Assembly: GCA_015698045.1 (NCBI GenBank)
Contig: BLAL01000172.1
Coordinates: 248,001 to 312,000, forward strand
Direction: 5' to 3'
DNA from: Rhizophagus clarus
Taxonomy: Eukaryota; Glomeromycota; Glomeromycetes; Glomerales; Glomeraceae
Length of the DNA: 64,000 nt
Part shown: one piece after another, positions 1-12,719 of the stretch
Layout: each line of letters starts with the position of its first letter
Numbering within the stretch: position 1 is the first letter of the stretch
Position numbers and translations under genes: made by a program
The notes under the pieces: model-generated
Told to the model about the DNA's origin: nothing
Database searches by the model: none
The model's input: only the letters and a program-made list of their open reading frames with translations

Positions 1-104
1 TTTATTTGATTGCCAAAAATTCTATCTGATCTGTAAAATTTCTTTAAAAAAGAAACTTTATACCCACTTATTTATCTTTTTTTTAGGAAAGAACCATTCA
101 TATC

Positions 105-628
105 TAGGGATGCCAACGGTCGGTTCGGTTCGGTTTCGGTTTTAAACCCGCGGTTTTCAGCCAAAACCGAACCAACCGCAAAACCGACCGATAAAACTGA
201 ACCGCAAAACCGATTGCAAAACCGAAGAAAATATTATTAGAAAGTGCTAATTATGACTTTATTTAGCAATAACATTTAAATTTACATAATTTTTTCTTAC
301 AAAAATAGTGCTTATTTTGCGATTTTTGGCGATACAAAAAAATCACGTGATCAACGCACAAAATTAAATTCTCCTTATAATTTCAAAAAGGAAATTACCA
401 TAAATTTAAATATTAAAATTCATGTTTTTTAGTTATTTTCAATTGAAGCAAAGATATTTTTTCGGGATAAATTACAAAATATTTACAATTAACCGATCGG
501 TTTTTTCATCGGTTTTTTTTATATACAAAACCGACGGTTAACCGGTCGGTCTTTGACTAAAACCGAACCAAAACCGAACCGGAAAAAACCGGTTATGACC
601 GGTTATAACCGAACTTTTGGCATCCCTA
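105..628. mobile_element. hAT-type non-autonomous element (MITE), 524 bp
   Basis: The terminal inverted repeats TAGGGATGCCAA (105-116) and TTGGCATCCCTA (617-628) are perfect. The element is flanked by a perfect 8-bp target duplication, TTCATATC, at 97-104 and 629-636. An 8-bp duplication together with a TAGGG-type terminus is the hAT signature. The ends are dense in CCGGTT/AACCGAACC subterminal motifs in both orientations, which would be candidate transposase-binding sites. No coding capacity is seen, so mobility would depend on a transposase encoded elsewhere. The superfamily call rests only on the ends and the duplication. Confidence 0.9.
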
Positions 629-754
629 TTCATATCCGCCTATTTAATTTTTTTAAATAGACATTTATGCCATTTGTTCATTTTTTTTTTTTTTTTTGAA
701 TAATTCAATGAATTTTACAAATTACGAATTCTTTATTTAATTTATTTATATCAC

Positions 755-1404
755 CCCTATAAAAAATAAGTGTCCAGATAATGTCCAGAAAATGTCCGGA
801 AAAATTGTCTAAGTAATTGTCCGGAAATTCTGGACACTGTGTGTCCGGAAACTGTTCCGAAAACACTGCATTTTTGGGATATTAGGAAATTGTCCTGAAA
901 TTGTCCGGAAATGTATTTTCGTAAAATTTTGCCATAAAAGATGATCAATGGATAGATGATCATCATTATTCCTTAACCCAAAATTTTTATATCATAGATA
1001 TATAGTATTTTTGCCTGCTCTGCAATTTTAATTAGTACGACAGAAAAGATTTTGAATGTCAGTTTTGTGATTTTTGCATTTTTTTACAAAATTAATTTAT
1101 CCTTTTTTGGAAATAGTATCCAGAATTTGTCCTGAACTTTTTCATGTCCGGAATTTGTCTATCTGGTTTTTTTACTATGTCCAGAATTTGTCCAGGTTTA
1201 ACTGTCCAGAATTTGTCCAAAATTTTATACCGAACAAATACTGGACGAATTCTGGACAAAGTTAGGACATGTCAAAATTTTAAGTATCAGAAGTGTGTCA
1301 GACATGTACCAAAAAAGTGGACATTTTCCGGACACATCAGATTTATTCTGGACATTTTCCAGACATTTTTGATAACATTTTCCGGACATTTATTTTTTAT
1401 AGGG
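755..1404. mobile_element. 650-bp MITE with CCCTAT ends, copy 1
   Basis: The termini CCCTATAAAAAATAAGTGTC and (reverse complement) CCCTATAAAAAATAAATGTC form inverted repeats of about 24 bp. The 3-bp target duplication is CAC (752-754 and 1405-1407). The interior is packed with TGTCCGGA/TGTCCAGAATT motifs on both strands. A second copy of exactly the same length lies at 61219-61868 and is about 97% identical by eye. Short open frames inside are translations of the TGTCC repeats, not genes. The 3-bp duplication would suit a CACTA or PIF/Harbinger relative, but the superfamily is not settled. Confidence 0.92.
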
Positions 1405-1495
1405 CACAATTTTTATTCATTCAATTTATTTAATTTATTTACAAATAGCCAATTATACATTTTATTAAATTTCAAAATAGAAATTTTATTATAAT

Positions 1496-1652
1496 GGGTT
1501 TTTTGCTAGGAAAATGACCTTCTGAGAAATTTTTTGACTAAATTTTATTATTAAACTCATTTTAATCTATTAGCTTTAAAAAAATAAAGAATTATAAAAA
1601 TCTCAATTTTTAGTAAAAATTCTCAGAAGGTTATTTTCCTAGCAAAGAACCC
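1496..1652. mobile_element. Small foldback element, 157 bp
   Basis: Inverted ends begin GGGTTTTTTGCTAGGAAAAT on the left and (reverse complement) GGGTTCTTTGCTAGGAAAAT on the right. The match continues through CCTTCTGAGAA for more than 33 bp with two mismatches. The middle is short and AT-rich, so the whole unit could fold as a hairpin. No clear target duplication is seen, so the superfamily is open. Confidence 0.75.
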
Positions 1653-4489
1653 TATTGATAAACCAAATAATCAAAAATTAAACTTTATAAATGCCTAATT
1701 AAAGATCAATAAATTTTTTCATAATAAAAAATCAAAATAATGAAGTCAAACTAATAATAATCAAAAAAATTGTTCAAAATAAATGTCATATATATTAATA
1801 AAAATCAATAGCCAATTTTAAAATCTTACTCATTCTCGCCTAAAGCTTCTATTAATCAATAAGGCAGTAAAAGTTGCTGGCCGCTGTTTATCCATTCGTC
1901 TTTCTAAATTAAAGTTTTTTAAGAAAATATTCCAAACATTTAACAGCATTTTCATCAATCACTGCCTTATCATTACTCATTACAATACTTGATCCTAACT
2001 TTTTATTAAAAGTAGTGGTCAAATGTACCTTTTTGTTGTTTTTAGTTGTGGTTAATATATTTGTAAAGTTGGTTAAAGAACGAGATTGATTTCCAACATT
2101 ATTTCTTATATGTATCAGTAGTATCAACATAAAATGTTGATGGAGTGCATCTAGCATTCGCCAATTGCAGGTATGGTATACCATTTTCTAACAAACTCTG
2201 AATTCTAATACAACTACTACGATATCTACATTCTGATCTGTCAGACTTCTAGAGTGTTTTTAATAATTGATGAAACCCATGATTTGATATTTCCAATTGT
2301 TGTTTGCTTGTTTGTATTAAGCTCTTTTCCTAAATTCACGAACCCACTATAAATATAATATAACATTTTCAAATAATACAGCTTGTATTTATGGATTTCA
2401 TTTTAAATTATATCACATTGATTACCCTAATTATATCATTGTAATAATCGATTTTTAGCAGAATTAAATATCAATTATGGAAATTTGTTCTTTGTTATTA
2501 ATAATGTTTAATAGAAATCTCTTGTGAAGAATTGTGTGATATTCTTTGTATTTGATTATTATCATTCGTTGTATTAAAATTTGACATAATTTTTTACCCT
2601 TTTCTATTAAAGATTCTTTTTGATCAACATTTTTTGGAATTTATGTGGTTGTTGTCCAGCTGATTCACATTCTTCCTCACAGTTATTAGTACTTTGTCTA
2701 TTGTTAATTTAGTATTAATTGATTTCTTTTACAAATAAATTATTAAGTGTGTGAGATTTTTTTAAAAGAAAAGGATTTGATTTGAATCTGAAAGATCTAA
2801 GATTTCACGATCTAGTTCATTAATATTAGAATTAGAATCATTACTAGATGTTTCATAATTTGTAAATGATTTGATCGTCTCTACTGTAGGAGGAGTGCTA
2901 TTTATTTCTTTATTTTGATTTGATGATTTATCGGCAAAATTCATCTAAATATTAATAAGACATTTGTCTGTTAAACGTTTTATTATAATATATAATCAAT
3001 TATTAATAAAAATTATACGAAAATTATTTAACATACTAAAGTATTATATTGAAGTTCCAAGTTTTTATGACGTAAAACTGCTTCTTTATATAATTTTTGA
3101 AATTAGCTACATCATCTTTTAAATCTCTAAGGCAGTGCTATAATAGAATCTTAAATTAGTTATTATAGAGAATACCATAATGTTAAAACAATATAAGAAA
3201 TTATACCATTAGTTCATTGTAATTCTTGGTTTTGTTTTATTTGTTCATCAAATTTGTTTTTTAATTTCTATAAAAATTAAAAATTTAATTAAATTACAAA
3301 TCTATACAAATAAAATTTTTTATCAATACCTAACTGATAAATTCCTATTAGAATGTATCAAATCAAAAGAAATTGACCAAAAGAACGGCCACAAGATAAC
3401 TACGCAGATTCATCATTACTATAAGCAATACTCTTAACATCATCACATGTTTTGTGAATAAGTATCAATGTTTTATGAATAAGACTTAATTCACTCTCGA
3501 TTTATCATCAAAAATAGAAAAAATATTTTCATTACTTTCATCTATATTAGTAGACATAGTTGAATGTGTGCTAAAAAAATAAGTAAAGTGTAAGAATATT
3601 ATTTGTTCCAAAGAAAAATGTAATAATTGCGTAATTTCAGCCGCATAATAACTATATTTGGAATCAAATAATGTGTATAAATCGCCATATTTAGATAGAA
3701 TTGTTTATTTGAAATATTTCTTGTTTTATGCATGAAATGTAACGCAAAGCCTAATTTATAACATTTAAGCAACTTTCCATATTTCAAATTAACAAATAAA
3801 TTGTTGTAAGCATTACAATATTTTCTGGTCAGTTTATTTAGTTTATTTAATAAATTAATGGATCAACATTTATGAATTATGAACGTTAAATGATTAAAAA
3901 ATTTTTTTTCTGGGAACCAAAACCCAGACTCCATCTTAAGAAAAATGACACTTTGTTATTTTGTGTTCTAATTTTATCATTTTACAATTATCATATTAAG
4001 ACATTTTATTTTGTTTCTATCAATGATTTTATTGGTAATTTGGTAATACTTAATATTTGAAAACATTAATAGTGGAGTTGCCATGGTTTACAAAAAATTC
4101 AGATATTTTGAATTGATTAAAATTATTTTCTGAACTTGATATTCCGATATACATTAGTATAAGATATACTAAAAATTTACAATGATCATACTGTATAATA
4201 GACCTACTTTAATATTATTATGTTTAAACCAAAAAATAATTTCTCATGAACTGCTACTATAAATTAAATTTAATTTAATCTTGTTATCAATGAAACATTA
4301 ATAAGTAAATTAAATAATTCCATTTATAAAATAACAATTGTAATTCTATACATAATTACTGTACATAAAGGAATTTTTTTTTAGATATTTTTTAATTTTT
4401 ACTTTTTCAATTACAAAACATTTAAAAATTATAAAGTTATCTAAATAATGATGTAATCTAATAAAAAATTTAAAATGACAATACGCTTC
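1653..4489. other. AT-rich intergenic stretch, no gene recognised
   Basis: Only short, stop-ridden frames occur, for example minus-strand frames at 1909-2184 and 2762-2944, the latter Ser/Asn-rich. None shows a recognisable domain. It may hold a decayed minus-strand gene, but no family can be named. Confidence 0.4.
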
Positions 4490-5930
4490 AAGGAAAATGC
4501 TAAATTAATTAAAAAAACAAAACCACGATCAAAAATATAGCGGAAAAAATAAAGAATAAAAAATTACGGAAAAATTTCAAGGAAAACAATCAATATTCAG
4601 GACAGTTTATCAAAATAATTTTCGAAGACAAAAAACGTCGCTACATCAAATTCGATAAAATACTGAAAATAAATTCACAATTACAAAGAATAAAGATATC
4701 ATAGTCGAGTCTTCAAACACTACAAAGAATGGAAGAGTCCCAGCATGAATATTAACAGGAGTCAATGGTTCGAGTGGCATGATGTATGCGAACCATTAGA
4801 AGAGACAGACGAAAGTTTTTATGATCCGATTTTCATTGTGATCACACTCGAATATCTAAATACAATCCTGACTGAGATGAGTAACCATAAAGCCCCTGGT
4901 ATCTCAGGAATAACTTATGAACATTTCATGGAACAAGAGTGAATTTGAGTTATTGGTACTGAATCACAAAGAAGAACACTCAAATTCTAACCTTGAAAAC
5001 AACGATAATTACCGGCCGCACATAATATCAAATAATATTAAAATTGACGCAAATTTCTCTACTAAAGAAGTAAGATTTATAGGTGTTTGTTTGTTTAAAG
5101 CATAGAAATTCAAATCGCGGCCACAGAACGCAAGTTCAAAGAATAATTAATTAATATATTCATTAATATGACAATTAAGAAAAAGTTAACTGGACAAGAA
5201 GTCGTATATTTATGGAACAGTAACATCAAACTGCTGATGATTGAATACCATCTTCAAATTTGTCATGGCGATGAGTGAAGCAAAAAATTTAGAGAAAAAA
5301 ATTAGGAAAATAGTGAGAAGAAAGTTCAATTGTGCAAATAAACCTCAGCGCCTTGATTCATGACAGAGATGTTATTAATCTGAAAAATATGACTCAATGT
5401 ACTAATATAGTCTGGTCTTTAGTTCTCAACAAATCTGAATTCGTAGAAGTCAAGAAGTTCATCAACCAAAGTTCGTTCAATTTTCATGCTAAAATTTTCA
5501 ACCTGGTTTAGGAACATTCAGTCTGTCTTAGAAAATGTCGCATATATGATGAAATGATAATGGGCCTCATCAATCATAGACTGTATATGGGATGCGTTAA
5601 CGTAAAATTTAAAACTTTCATCAGAGATTTTTGTTATGAATTTTTAAAACAAGTTAGATTAGACATCTGGCTAGACAGTTGTAACAAGGTGATAGAATGG
5701 GAGAAATCACATAATATTACTCAGAAAATCAAACACTCGGCGCAAACAGGAAATGCTATTAACTCTGGTTCAGATGTTTTATTACAGAAACGTAGATTTA
5801 TCGTGTGTTCAAAGATGGATGGATAGGTTTTTCTTGGAAGAAAACAAACGGTGTATAGAGTTTAGCAATATAACTGATAATAATGTAAGTGATTTATTTT
5901 CTAATAGATATGACGATTAATGTATAGATA
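4490..5930 (+). pseudogene. Decayed LINE reverse-transcriptase fragment
   Basis: Several short frames match, in order, pieces of the intact LINE ORF2 at 16640-22744. At 4850-4930 the peptide NHKAPGISGITYEHF parallels NNKAPGPTGITYEFW of the reverse transcriptase. Around 5030-5100, IKIDANFSTKEVRFIGVCLF parallels the INVDIIGKTDNLRILGAYF region. Around 5170-5230, KKLTGQEVVYLWNSNIKLLM parallels KKITEDMIIYVINKVILPRL. At 5600-5760 a WLDSCNKVIEWEKSHNIT segment parallels the C-terminal IWKPRNDTFKKWKVA region. The catalytic core and much between these pieces is missing, and stops and frame changes are frequent. It is a related but older family member, not a copy of the 16-kb element. It ends near 5930 in an ATAGATAGATAAATTTAA-like tail. 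Confidence 0.7.
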
Positions 5931-6327
5931 CTGCACCTAGATAGTATCTAGGTTTTATTTTATAATTTTGTATAATGTACTGTATATAGATAGATAAATT
6001 TAATATGTCATTTAGTCTTATTTAGAGTATCATTCGATATGAATGACTATTATGTATAGCTATGCTAATTACAATTATTTAACAGACATACAATCATGTT
6101 GCTCAATTAGTACGTTCATAAAAAAAAAAAAAAAATTCAATATACAGTATTATCGTATTACACAAACATTTTTTGTGTCCGGTTACATCGCTTAAATGTT
6201 TGTTGATCCAAACCTAAAGTCTTGGCGTAAAATATAATGACCTGCATCATTAGCGTAACCTTTTTTATTGCGTCGAATACGAATATTTTTTTTTTCCTAA
6301 AAAAAAAAAAAAAAAAAAGTTCAAATT
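5931..6327 (+). promoter_or_regulatory. Upstream region of the 6.3-kb kinase gene
   Basis: No coding frame is recognised. A poly-T run (6286-6296) is followed after a few bases by a poly-A run (about 6299-6319), just before the ATG at 6328. A similar T-run to A-run switch precedes three other host genes in this window, so it may be a core-promoter or nucleosome-excluding element. That role is inference. Confidence 0.4.
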
Positions 6328-9300
6328 ATGTCATCTCAAGATTATGATTTTTGTGAATACTGTGACAAACCATATACAATTCATGATTTCAAATGGTGCA
6401 AACCATGTCAAATAAGTAATTTAAAACAAAATTTTACAAACTGGACAAGTGGAAATGAAAAAATTGATGAATTAATTCAAGAAATGCAATTGAAAATTAT
6501 TTTTCATGATGATATAATAGTTGAATGGATACCATATGACCGGTTTATTATCATCAAAGAAATTGATAATGATGAGTCAGCTACAATATATTCAGCTATA
6601 TGGATGGATGGTCATCTAAAATATAATTATGATAAAATGGAAAAGGAAAGGGTATCTTATGAAAAAGTTTCTTTGAAATGTTTGTATAATTCGCAAAATA
6701 TCACAAATGAACTTTTAAATGAGGTATGAAATTCTAATTTCTTAATTTCTTGGTAATTCAATTATTTTGTAATTCAATTTTTGAAGTACCTATTTACTAC
6801 ATATATATCTTTAATAGGTTAAATCATATTCAATTAATCAATTTGAAATTAATATTTCTCAAATATACGGAATATCTCAAAATCCAGAAACAAGAGATTA
6901 TATTATAGTATTTCGAGAAAGTTATTGTGAAAGCTGTGGCAAATTAATATACGCTGATTTATGGTGGTGCAAACCATGCCAAATAAATAATTTAAAACAA
7001 AATTTCACAAATTGGACCAGCGGAGATGAAAACATTGATGAATTTATTCAGGAAAAACAAATGATAATTGGTAGTTTTAGTGATATAATAGTTGAATGGA
7101 TACCATATAGTCAGTTTAATGATATCAAAGAAATAAGGAAGGATGATTCTGCTACACTATATTTTGCAATATGGATAGATGGTCCATTAAAATATGATAT
7201 GAATAATAAAGAATACAAAAGAGAATCTAATAAGAAAGTTACTTTAAAAATTTTAAATAATTCACAAAACATTTTCAAAGATTTTTCAAATGAGGTATGA
7301 ATTTTTCTAATTGCTAGTATTTTCTATTATAATATTTTCATTTTTATATATATGTTTTGTAGGCTAAACCATATTCAATCAATGATCGTAAATACGATAT
7401 TCTTAATACTACATATGGAATAACTCAAAATCTGGATACAAAAGATTATATTGTTGTACTTAACGATAGATATTGTGAAAAATGTGGCGCAATATACACA
7501 GATTTATGGGGTTGGTGCAAACCATGCCAAATAAATAATATGCAAAAAAATTTTAAATACTGGACTAGCGGAAACGAAAAAATTGATGAATTAATCCAAG
7601 AAATGCAACTAAAAATGAGTAAACCTCATGATATGATAGTTGAATGGATACCATACAACCAGTTTAGTAATATCAAAGTGATAGACAAAGATGATTTTAC
7701 CACGCTATATTCAGCAATATGGATAGATGGTCCATTAGTATATAAATATAATAAAAATGAATATATAAAGGAATCTAATAGAAACATTGTCTTGAAATGT
7801 TTATCATATAATTCACAAAATATCACCAATGAATTTTCAAATGAGGTATTCTTAATTTCTTGATAATCAATTATCCCTATGTAATTCATTATAACATTCT
7901 CATATATTTTTTGACAGGCTAAATTATATTTTAATGGTGCAAATAATACCAATTATTTACCGTATGGGGTATCCCAAGATCCGGACACAAAAGATTATAT
8001 TATTGTATGTCAAGATGTTTATTGTGAAATTTGTGGTAAAATATACACAAATACTGGAAATAAATGGTGCAAATTATGTCAAATAAACAATTTAGAAAAA
8101 AAATTTGCAAACTGGACAAGTGGAAATGATAAAATTGATAACATCATTCAAAAAATGCAATTGAATATCAATGATTGCAATAATGTAATTGTTGAATGGA
8201 TACCTTATAACCAGTTTAATTACATTAAAGAAATAGGAAATGGTGGTTTTGCTAAAGTATATTTAGCAACATGGAAAGATGGTCCATTAAAATATGATAG
8301 TGTTAATAAAGAATATAATAGGTGTTCTAATAGCAAAGTTGCTTTAAAAAATTTATATAATTCACAAAATATTACTGATGAATTTTTAAATGAGGTATGT
8401 AATGCTTGTAAATTATTAAAAATTACCATATTAAAATAACTTAATTTATTTTACGTTTTCACTAGATTAAACAATATTCTATTAGTTATTTTGATTATAT
8501 TCTTAAAATATATGGGATATCTCAAAATCCGAATACTAAGGACTATATTATGGTTCTTGAATATGCAAATGGTGGAAATTTTAATGATTATATTAATAAT
8601 TGTACTGTAAAATGGTCTTGGTCTGTAAGATTACATCTATTAGCAAATGTTATTGAAGGTCTTGGAGAAATTCACAAAAATAATATGGTACATCGTGATC
8701 TTCACACAGGAAATATATTATCATCCATCATTGATACTCGTATTCGTGATGGTGTTCTTCCTAGTATATTGTATATATCAGATATGGGATTATGTAAAGA
8801 AGTTAATAATACAGATAAAACAAAAATTTATGGAGTCATGCCTTTTGTAGCTCCTGAAGTATTAAGGGAAAAACCATATACTCAAGCAGCAGATATATAT
8901 AGTTTTGGTATGATTATGTATTTTGTAGCAACCAGGAAGCAACCTTTTTCCAATTGTGCTCATGATAATATTTTGGCATTAGACATATGTAATGGAATTA
9001 GGCCCGAAATAAATGATCAAGAAGCACCAAAATGTTATATTGATTTAATGAAAAGGTGTTGGGATCCAAGTCCAGATAATAGACCAAGTGCTATTGAGGT
9101 AGAAGAATTAATTTACTTATTTTCTAGTTCTTTTGGTCCTTATAATGTTTGTAAGGATGAGGAAATTAAAAAGCAATTTGAAGAAGCAGAAGAATATAGG
9201 AAAGCAAATTCTTTATCTACTAAAAATGATCAATCAACTACTCATCCACAAGCTTGTTATACTTCTCGATTACTCAATCCATTTACAAAAGATCTTACTG

Positions 9301-9329
9301 AATGTTTAGACTGTGTAATTAATGATTAA
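6328..9329 (+). CDS. Protein kinase with four tandem N-lobes and one C-lobe
   Basis: Five exons are predicted: 6328-6723, 6818-7294, 7363-7845, 7918-8394 and 8466-9329. All introns are GT..AG, 68-94 bp, and phase 0, giving 898 residues. Exons 1-4 each carry a zinc-ribbon-like pair (CxxC ... WCKxC), a WTSGN..ID..IQ linker and kinase strands beta1-beta3 with helix C. Exons 2-4 begin with beta4-beta5 (YGISQNP..DYI.V) of the previous lobe. Only exon 4 keeps a normal glycine loop (GNGGFAKVY, about residue 559) and the VALK lysine (about 596). Exon 5 supplies the C-lobe: HRDLHTGN (about 687), SDMGL in the DFG position (about 716), APE, and AADIYSFG. The likely activity is Ser/Thr phosphorylation in a TKL-like family expanded in Rhizophagus. 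Substrate and pathway are unknown. It could be several genes misjoined, but every junction keeps frame and has matching splice sites. Confidence 0.85.
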
Positions 9330-10559
9330 ACTAAGATGATTTATATTTTTATATGATTAGACATTTAACATGCTAAGTTAGCAACATTATTGTTATTATA
9401 AGATATGTCTTTTTACATTTGAAAATCAATTTTAAGGTATTATTTTAAATGTAAATTGAGTAATTTTGCTCACAAATCATAAAAAATTCCATTTTATACC
9501 GGATAAATGTATCTTCTTAATACGGAATTTTCCAACCTAAGATTATATATAATGTAGAATTAATTGATTCAGCATATGATGAATGAAGAAACATTTCCTT
9601 TTGACAATTAATATAGTTTTTACGCGTCTACAAAAGGAAAACATTAGCATTTATTCTTCTGATCCAATAATGAGTTTTATTTCAACACTTAAAATTTTTT
9701 CTCTCCAAGTTATTCAACTTTTCTTTATATTATTTTAACATTATATTATAATTTACATTATATTTTAATAAAATACTAATTTTTTTTCATATTAAATTGT
9801 ACGGCTAAGCTAGAAAACGTAATTTTTAAACTGTATAGTACACTTTATAAAAATTCGATTCACTACATACGTAGTAATACATCGTCATTTGGGTCATTTG
9901 TCATTTGAGTCATTTAAAATTAATGCTTTATAATTTAGGCCAGGTTTATGATGCTGGAATTTATAATATCATATGAAAAGTTTTATCCACAGAATTATGA
10001 CGTAATTTTAATGACTAGGTCTCCAAATGACACGTGACCAGTCGTTTGAGTCATTTGAGGTCATTTGGGTCACTCGAGAAAAATAAAAATAAGAAATAAT
10101 AAACATACTTCTTCATCTATAAACATATTCTCAAACAAACATATAAATTTACACATGAAAGATTAAAAAATTTTAAGTTGTTAGCAAAAATCAAAATTTC
10201 CTCATCTAGTATGCAAGTAGCACAAATGTCAATGGCATGTGATGTCTGCACATGTTACGTCACTTAAATTGTTAGTAGACAAAGATAAGAATAAATTTGG
10301 CAATACACTAATATAATATAATACAATAAAATAAATATTTCGCTCCGGACTCTTAACAGTTTCTTTTTCTCTAGTAATATTAAACATAATCATGTGTAAC
10401 ATCAAATCGATCGGAACTTCATATCAAGTGAACTTGCAGATCACACTAAAAAATTTTTTTTCCTCTTGATCTAATGTTTAAATAGTGTTATGAATAAAAA
10501 GACTATAGACTAGCAAATGTCATATGATTTATTGACAACTGAATTACATATTACAAATA
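9330..10559. other. Intergenic region with GTCATTTG-type short repeats
   Basis: No gene is recognised. At 9885-9912 and 10036-10078 the motif GTCATTTGGGTCATTTG/GAGTCATTTGAG is repeated several times in direct orientation. A CACGTG-containing ACACGTGACC sits between the two clusters. The clusters may be the ends of a decayed mobile element, but no target duplication was found. Confidence 0.4.
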
Positions 10560-11225
10560 ATTGCGATGTCAACAGTAAGTAGAGTTATTAATTCAAACGA
10601 TTCTGTCAACAATTGCTGATGTTAAAAACATTGCATAGACGAAGATCTGATTTATATGATTCGATGCAATGTATGCAATATTATAAGACGATAGAGAACT
10701 AGAATCATGTTTGGCGTTATAGATCTAACATCCATTCAATTAATCATTGCATTAATGTTGCTTGGGAAGGCATTTGTAATGATTGGAATAAAGAATGAAA
10801 TAAACAGGACACGGCGAATTATCACGCAAAAATTTTATACACGATGCATGAAAAATCAGTTGTATTAGAATGCTCAAAAAATTCTGATAAAATTATTTGC
10901 GGTCTTATAAATAAGACGATTTTATGGGCAAAACTAAACGAAAATTTAAGGATTTAATGCGTAAATTTGTAGATATATTCCAGCAAGAAGTCAAAAGTTC
11001 TGGAAAGATCGATACTCTAAATTAATTGATTGGGAAAGTAAATATCAAAATGAAGAAATTTACAGGTGACAATGTCAGATGAGCTAAAATCATCTGCAAT
11101 CGTACTCTAGAAAAAGTAATAACTGTGTAGATCGATGGGTAAGCTTCCGCGTATACAAAGATGCAACAAGTGAAAATTGATGATTTATGGGAGGTATTCT
11201 ACGATAGGGTTTAATTTGTATAATG
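10560..11225 (+). pseudogene. Decayed LINE C-terminal relic
   Basis: Stop-broken frames read as a LINE ORF2 tail. The clearest piece, around 10950-11050, is FWKDRYSKLIDWESKYQNE, which parallels IWLDSCNKVIEWEKSHNIT in the relic at 4490-5930 and the IWKPRNDTFKKW region of the intact LINE. Further upstream, around 10700-10920, coding-like peptides such as WEGICNDWN and INKTILWAKLNENL can be read with frame changes. Downstream a TATAATGTA...ATAGATAGATTAATT tail resembles the 3' end of the first relic. It is too decayed to define an exact boundary or family. Confidence 0.5.
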
Positions 11226-12419
11226 TAGACTAATAATAATAAATTATAGATAGATTAATTATAGGGCTATTTAGTTTAGAGTAGATAGGTTTCACATGAA
11301 ATATAGTGATTTATATGTATAGATATATACTATATTGAAGACATTATATTTATATTTGTTTTATCTTTGACGTTCATAATAAAGGAAAAAAAAATGGTTT
11401 ATATTGAATGGTCGATCAAAAATAATCGCACATTAATCGATTTTTTGATCAACCAATTCAAATTTGCGGTCATGTTACTGTTCTGGCCCACATACATCAT
11501 GTTATATATAGAAGGGATATTGTACGGGGTCAAGAAGGTAATTTTGCCATTCTAACCCATCTAATATAGGATGTTAGTCTTATAATTGAAGTACATATGA
11601 AATTTCAATCTCACTCACTATAATCCGGAACATAATCCGGTCCTTAAGTTTTTGCCAAAATTTAACTCAAACAAGGAAGTTGCCAGTCTTTAAGTATTAG
11701 TTATAACTTTTCAAGAACAACTAAGTTACACATTCAATATAAACTATGTATAGAGTAGTGAAATATATCAGTGATATGATGTTCTTGAATCATCTTTCGT
11801 TATTATTGTAAATTTGCAATATTCTGAAAAATAAGTGTTAAACTCTAAGGCAAAAAAGCATTATTGAATTTTACAGGTTAAAATAAATTTATATAACTTT
11901 AAACAAATTTCTTGCAAAAATAATCATGAAATCATTATTCTTATTTTTTATTTTTATTTTTTATTTGTATTTTTCAACAAAATATACTAACTGCTTGGTA
12001 TTATGGTTGTAAATTTTTCATACACAAATTTTTCTTATAGAGAATTAATAGGTGATCGAAATATGGCTGCGTCAGTTTGCTAATTTTACATGTGAGTCGT
12101 ACCTAATTACAAACAATTTACAAAATAATTTTATTCATAAATTTTAAGTAGTACAATGTGACCAAAAATCAACCGACCGAAAACAAGACCAACGTCTTAT
12201 AAGAATTTTTTTTTATCAATTTGGTATTAATAGTAGTTGCAATTACGATAAGAAAAAAATATGATTTACCTAAAATTACTTTAGTAAATTATATTCTAAT
12301 TTTTCTTTGAAGATAAAATTATTATATCAATTTTAAACGATATGTATTATTAAATCTCTTAAAACTAGGCAACTAGTGATTTTTTTGTATTCCAAAATAA
12401 ATCATAAAAGAAACATTTA
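11226..12419. other. AT-rich intergenic, nothing recognised
   Basis: No domain, RNA gene or bounded repeat is seen. A 62-codon frame at 11367-11555 has no recognisable feature and is probably chance. Confidence 0.4.
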
Positions 12420-12719
12420 TTCAATGTTTTATACATGATTATAACATTCTTTTTTTTAAATTACTAAAGTCTATTATAACCATTTCATTTATTTATTTCA
12501 AAGAAAAAAAAATATACAATAATACCAAATTATTGATACTTGCCAATCCTATTACGTGTAAATATTTATCACAAGATCACCATTATTTTTCCTATTCTGA
12601 CTAAATCCACATTTCTTGCTGGGTGCTACAAAACATTACGCCAGACTTTATTTTTCTCTTTCTTTTTTTAAAAAATTCTTATGCCTTTTATAAAAAAAAA
12701 TATATATATATAAAATATA
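12420..12719 (+). promoter_or_regulatory. Sel1-family upstream region
   Basis: It contains the block that recurs before the other Sel1 genes: a TTTATTCAAT..TTTATACATGATTA stretch near 12420, a CCAATC..TTACGTGTAAATATTTATCACAAGATCACC stretch near 12545-12585, then a GTGCTAC..CGCC stretch near 12622-12645 and a short T-to-A run. The conservation across copies suggests duplicated promoters, since gene and upstream region travelled together. Confidence 0.55.

Noticed and set aside
1074-1494. Short proteins with repeated SGICPEF/CPEFVQN peptides
   Set aside because: They are translations of the TGTCC repeats in the 650-bp MITE, and the same peptide recurs in the copy at 61.5 kb.
7626-7952. Antisense frame across a kinase exon and intron
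   Set aside because: It is a shadow of the kinase module and crosses a predicted intron of the plus-strand gene.
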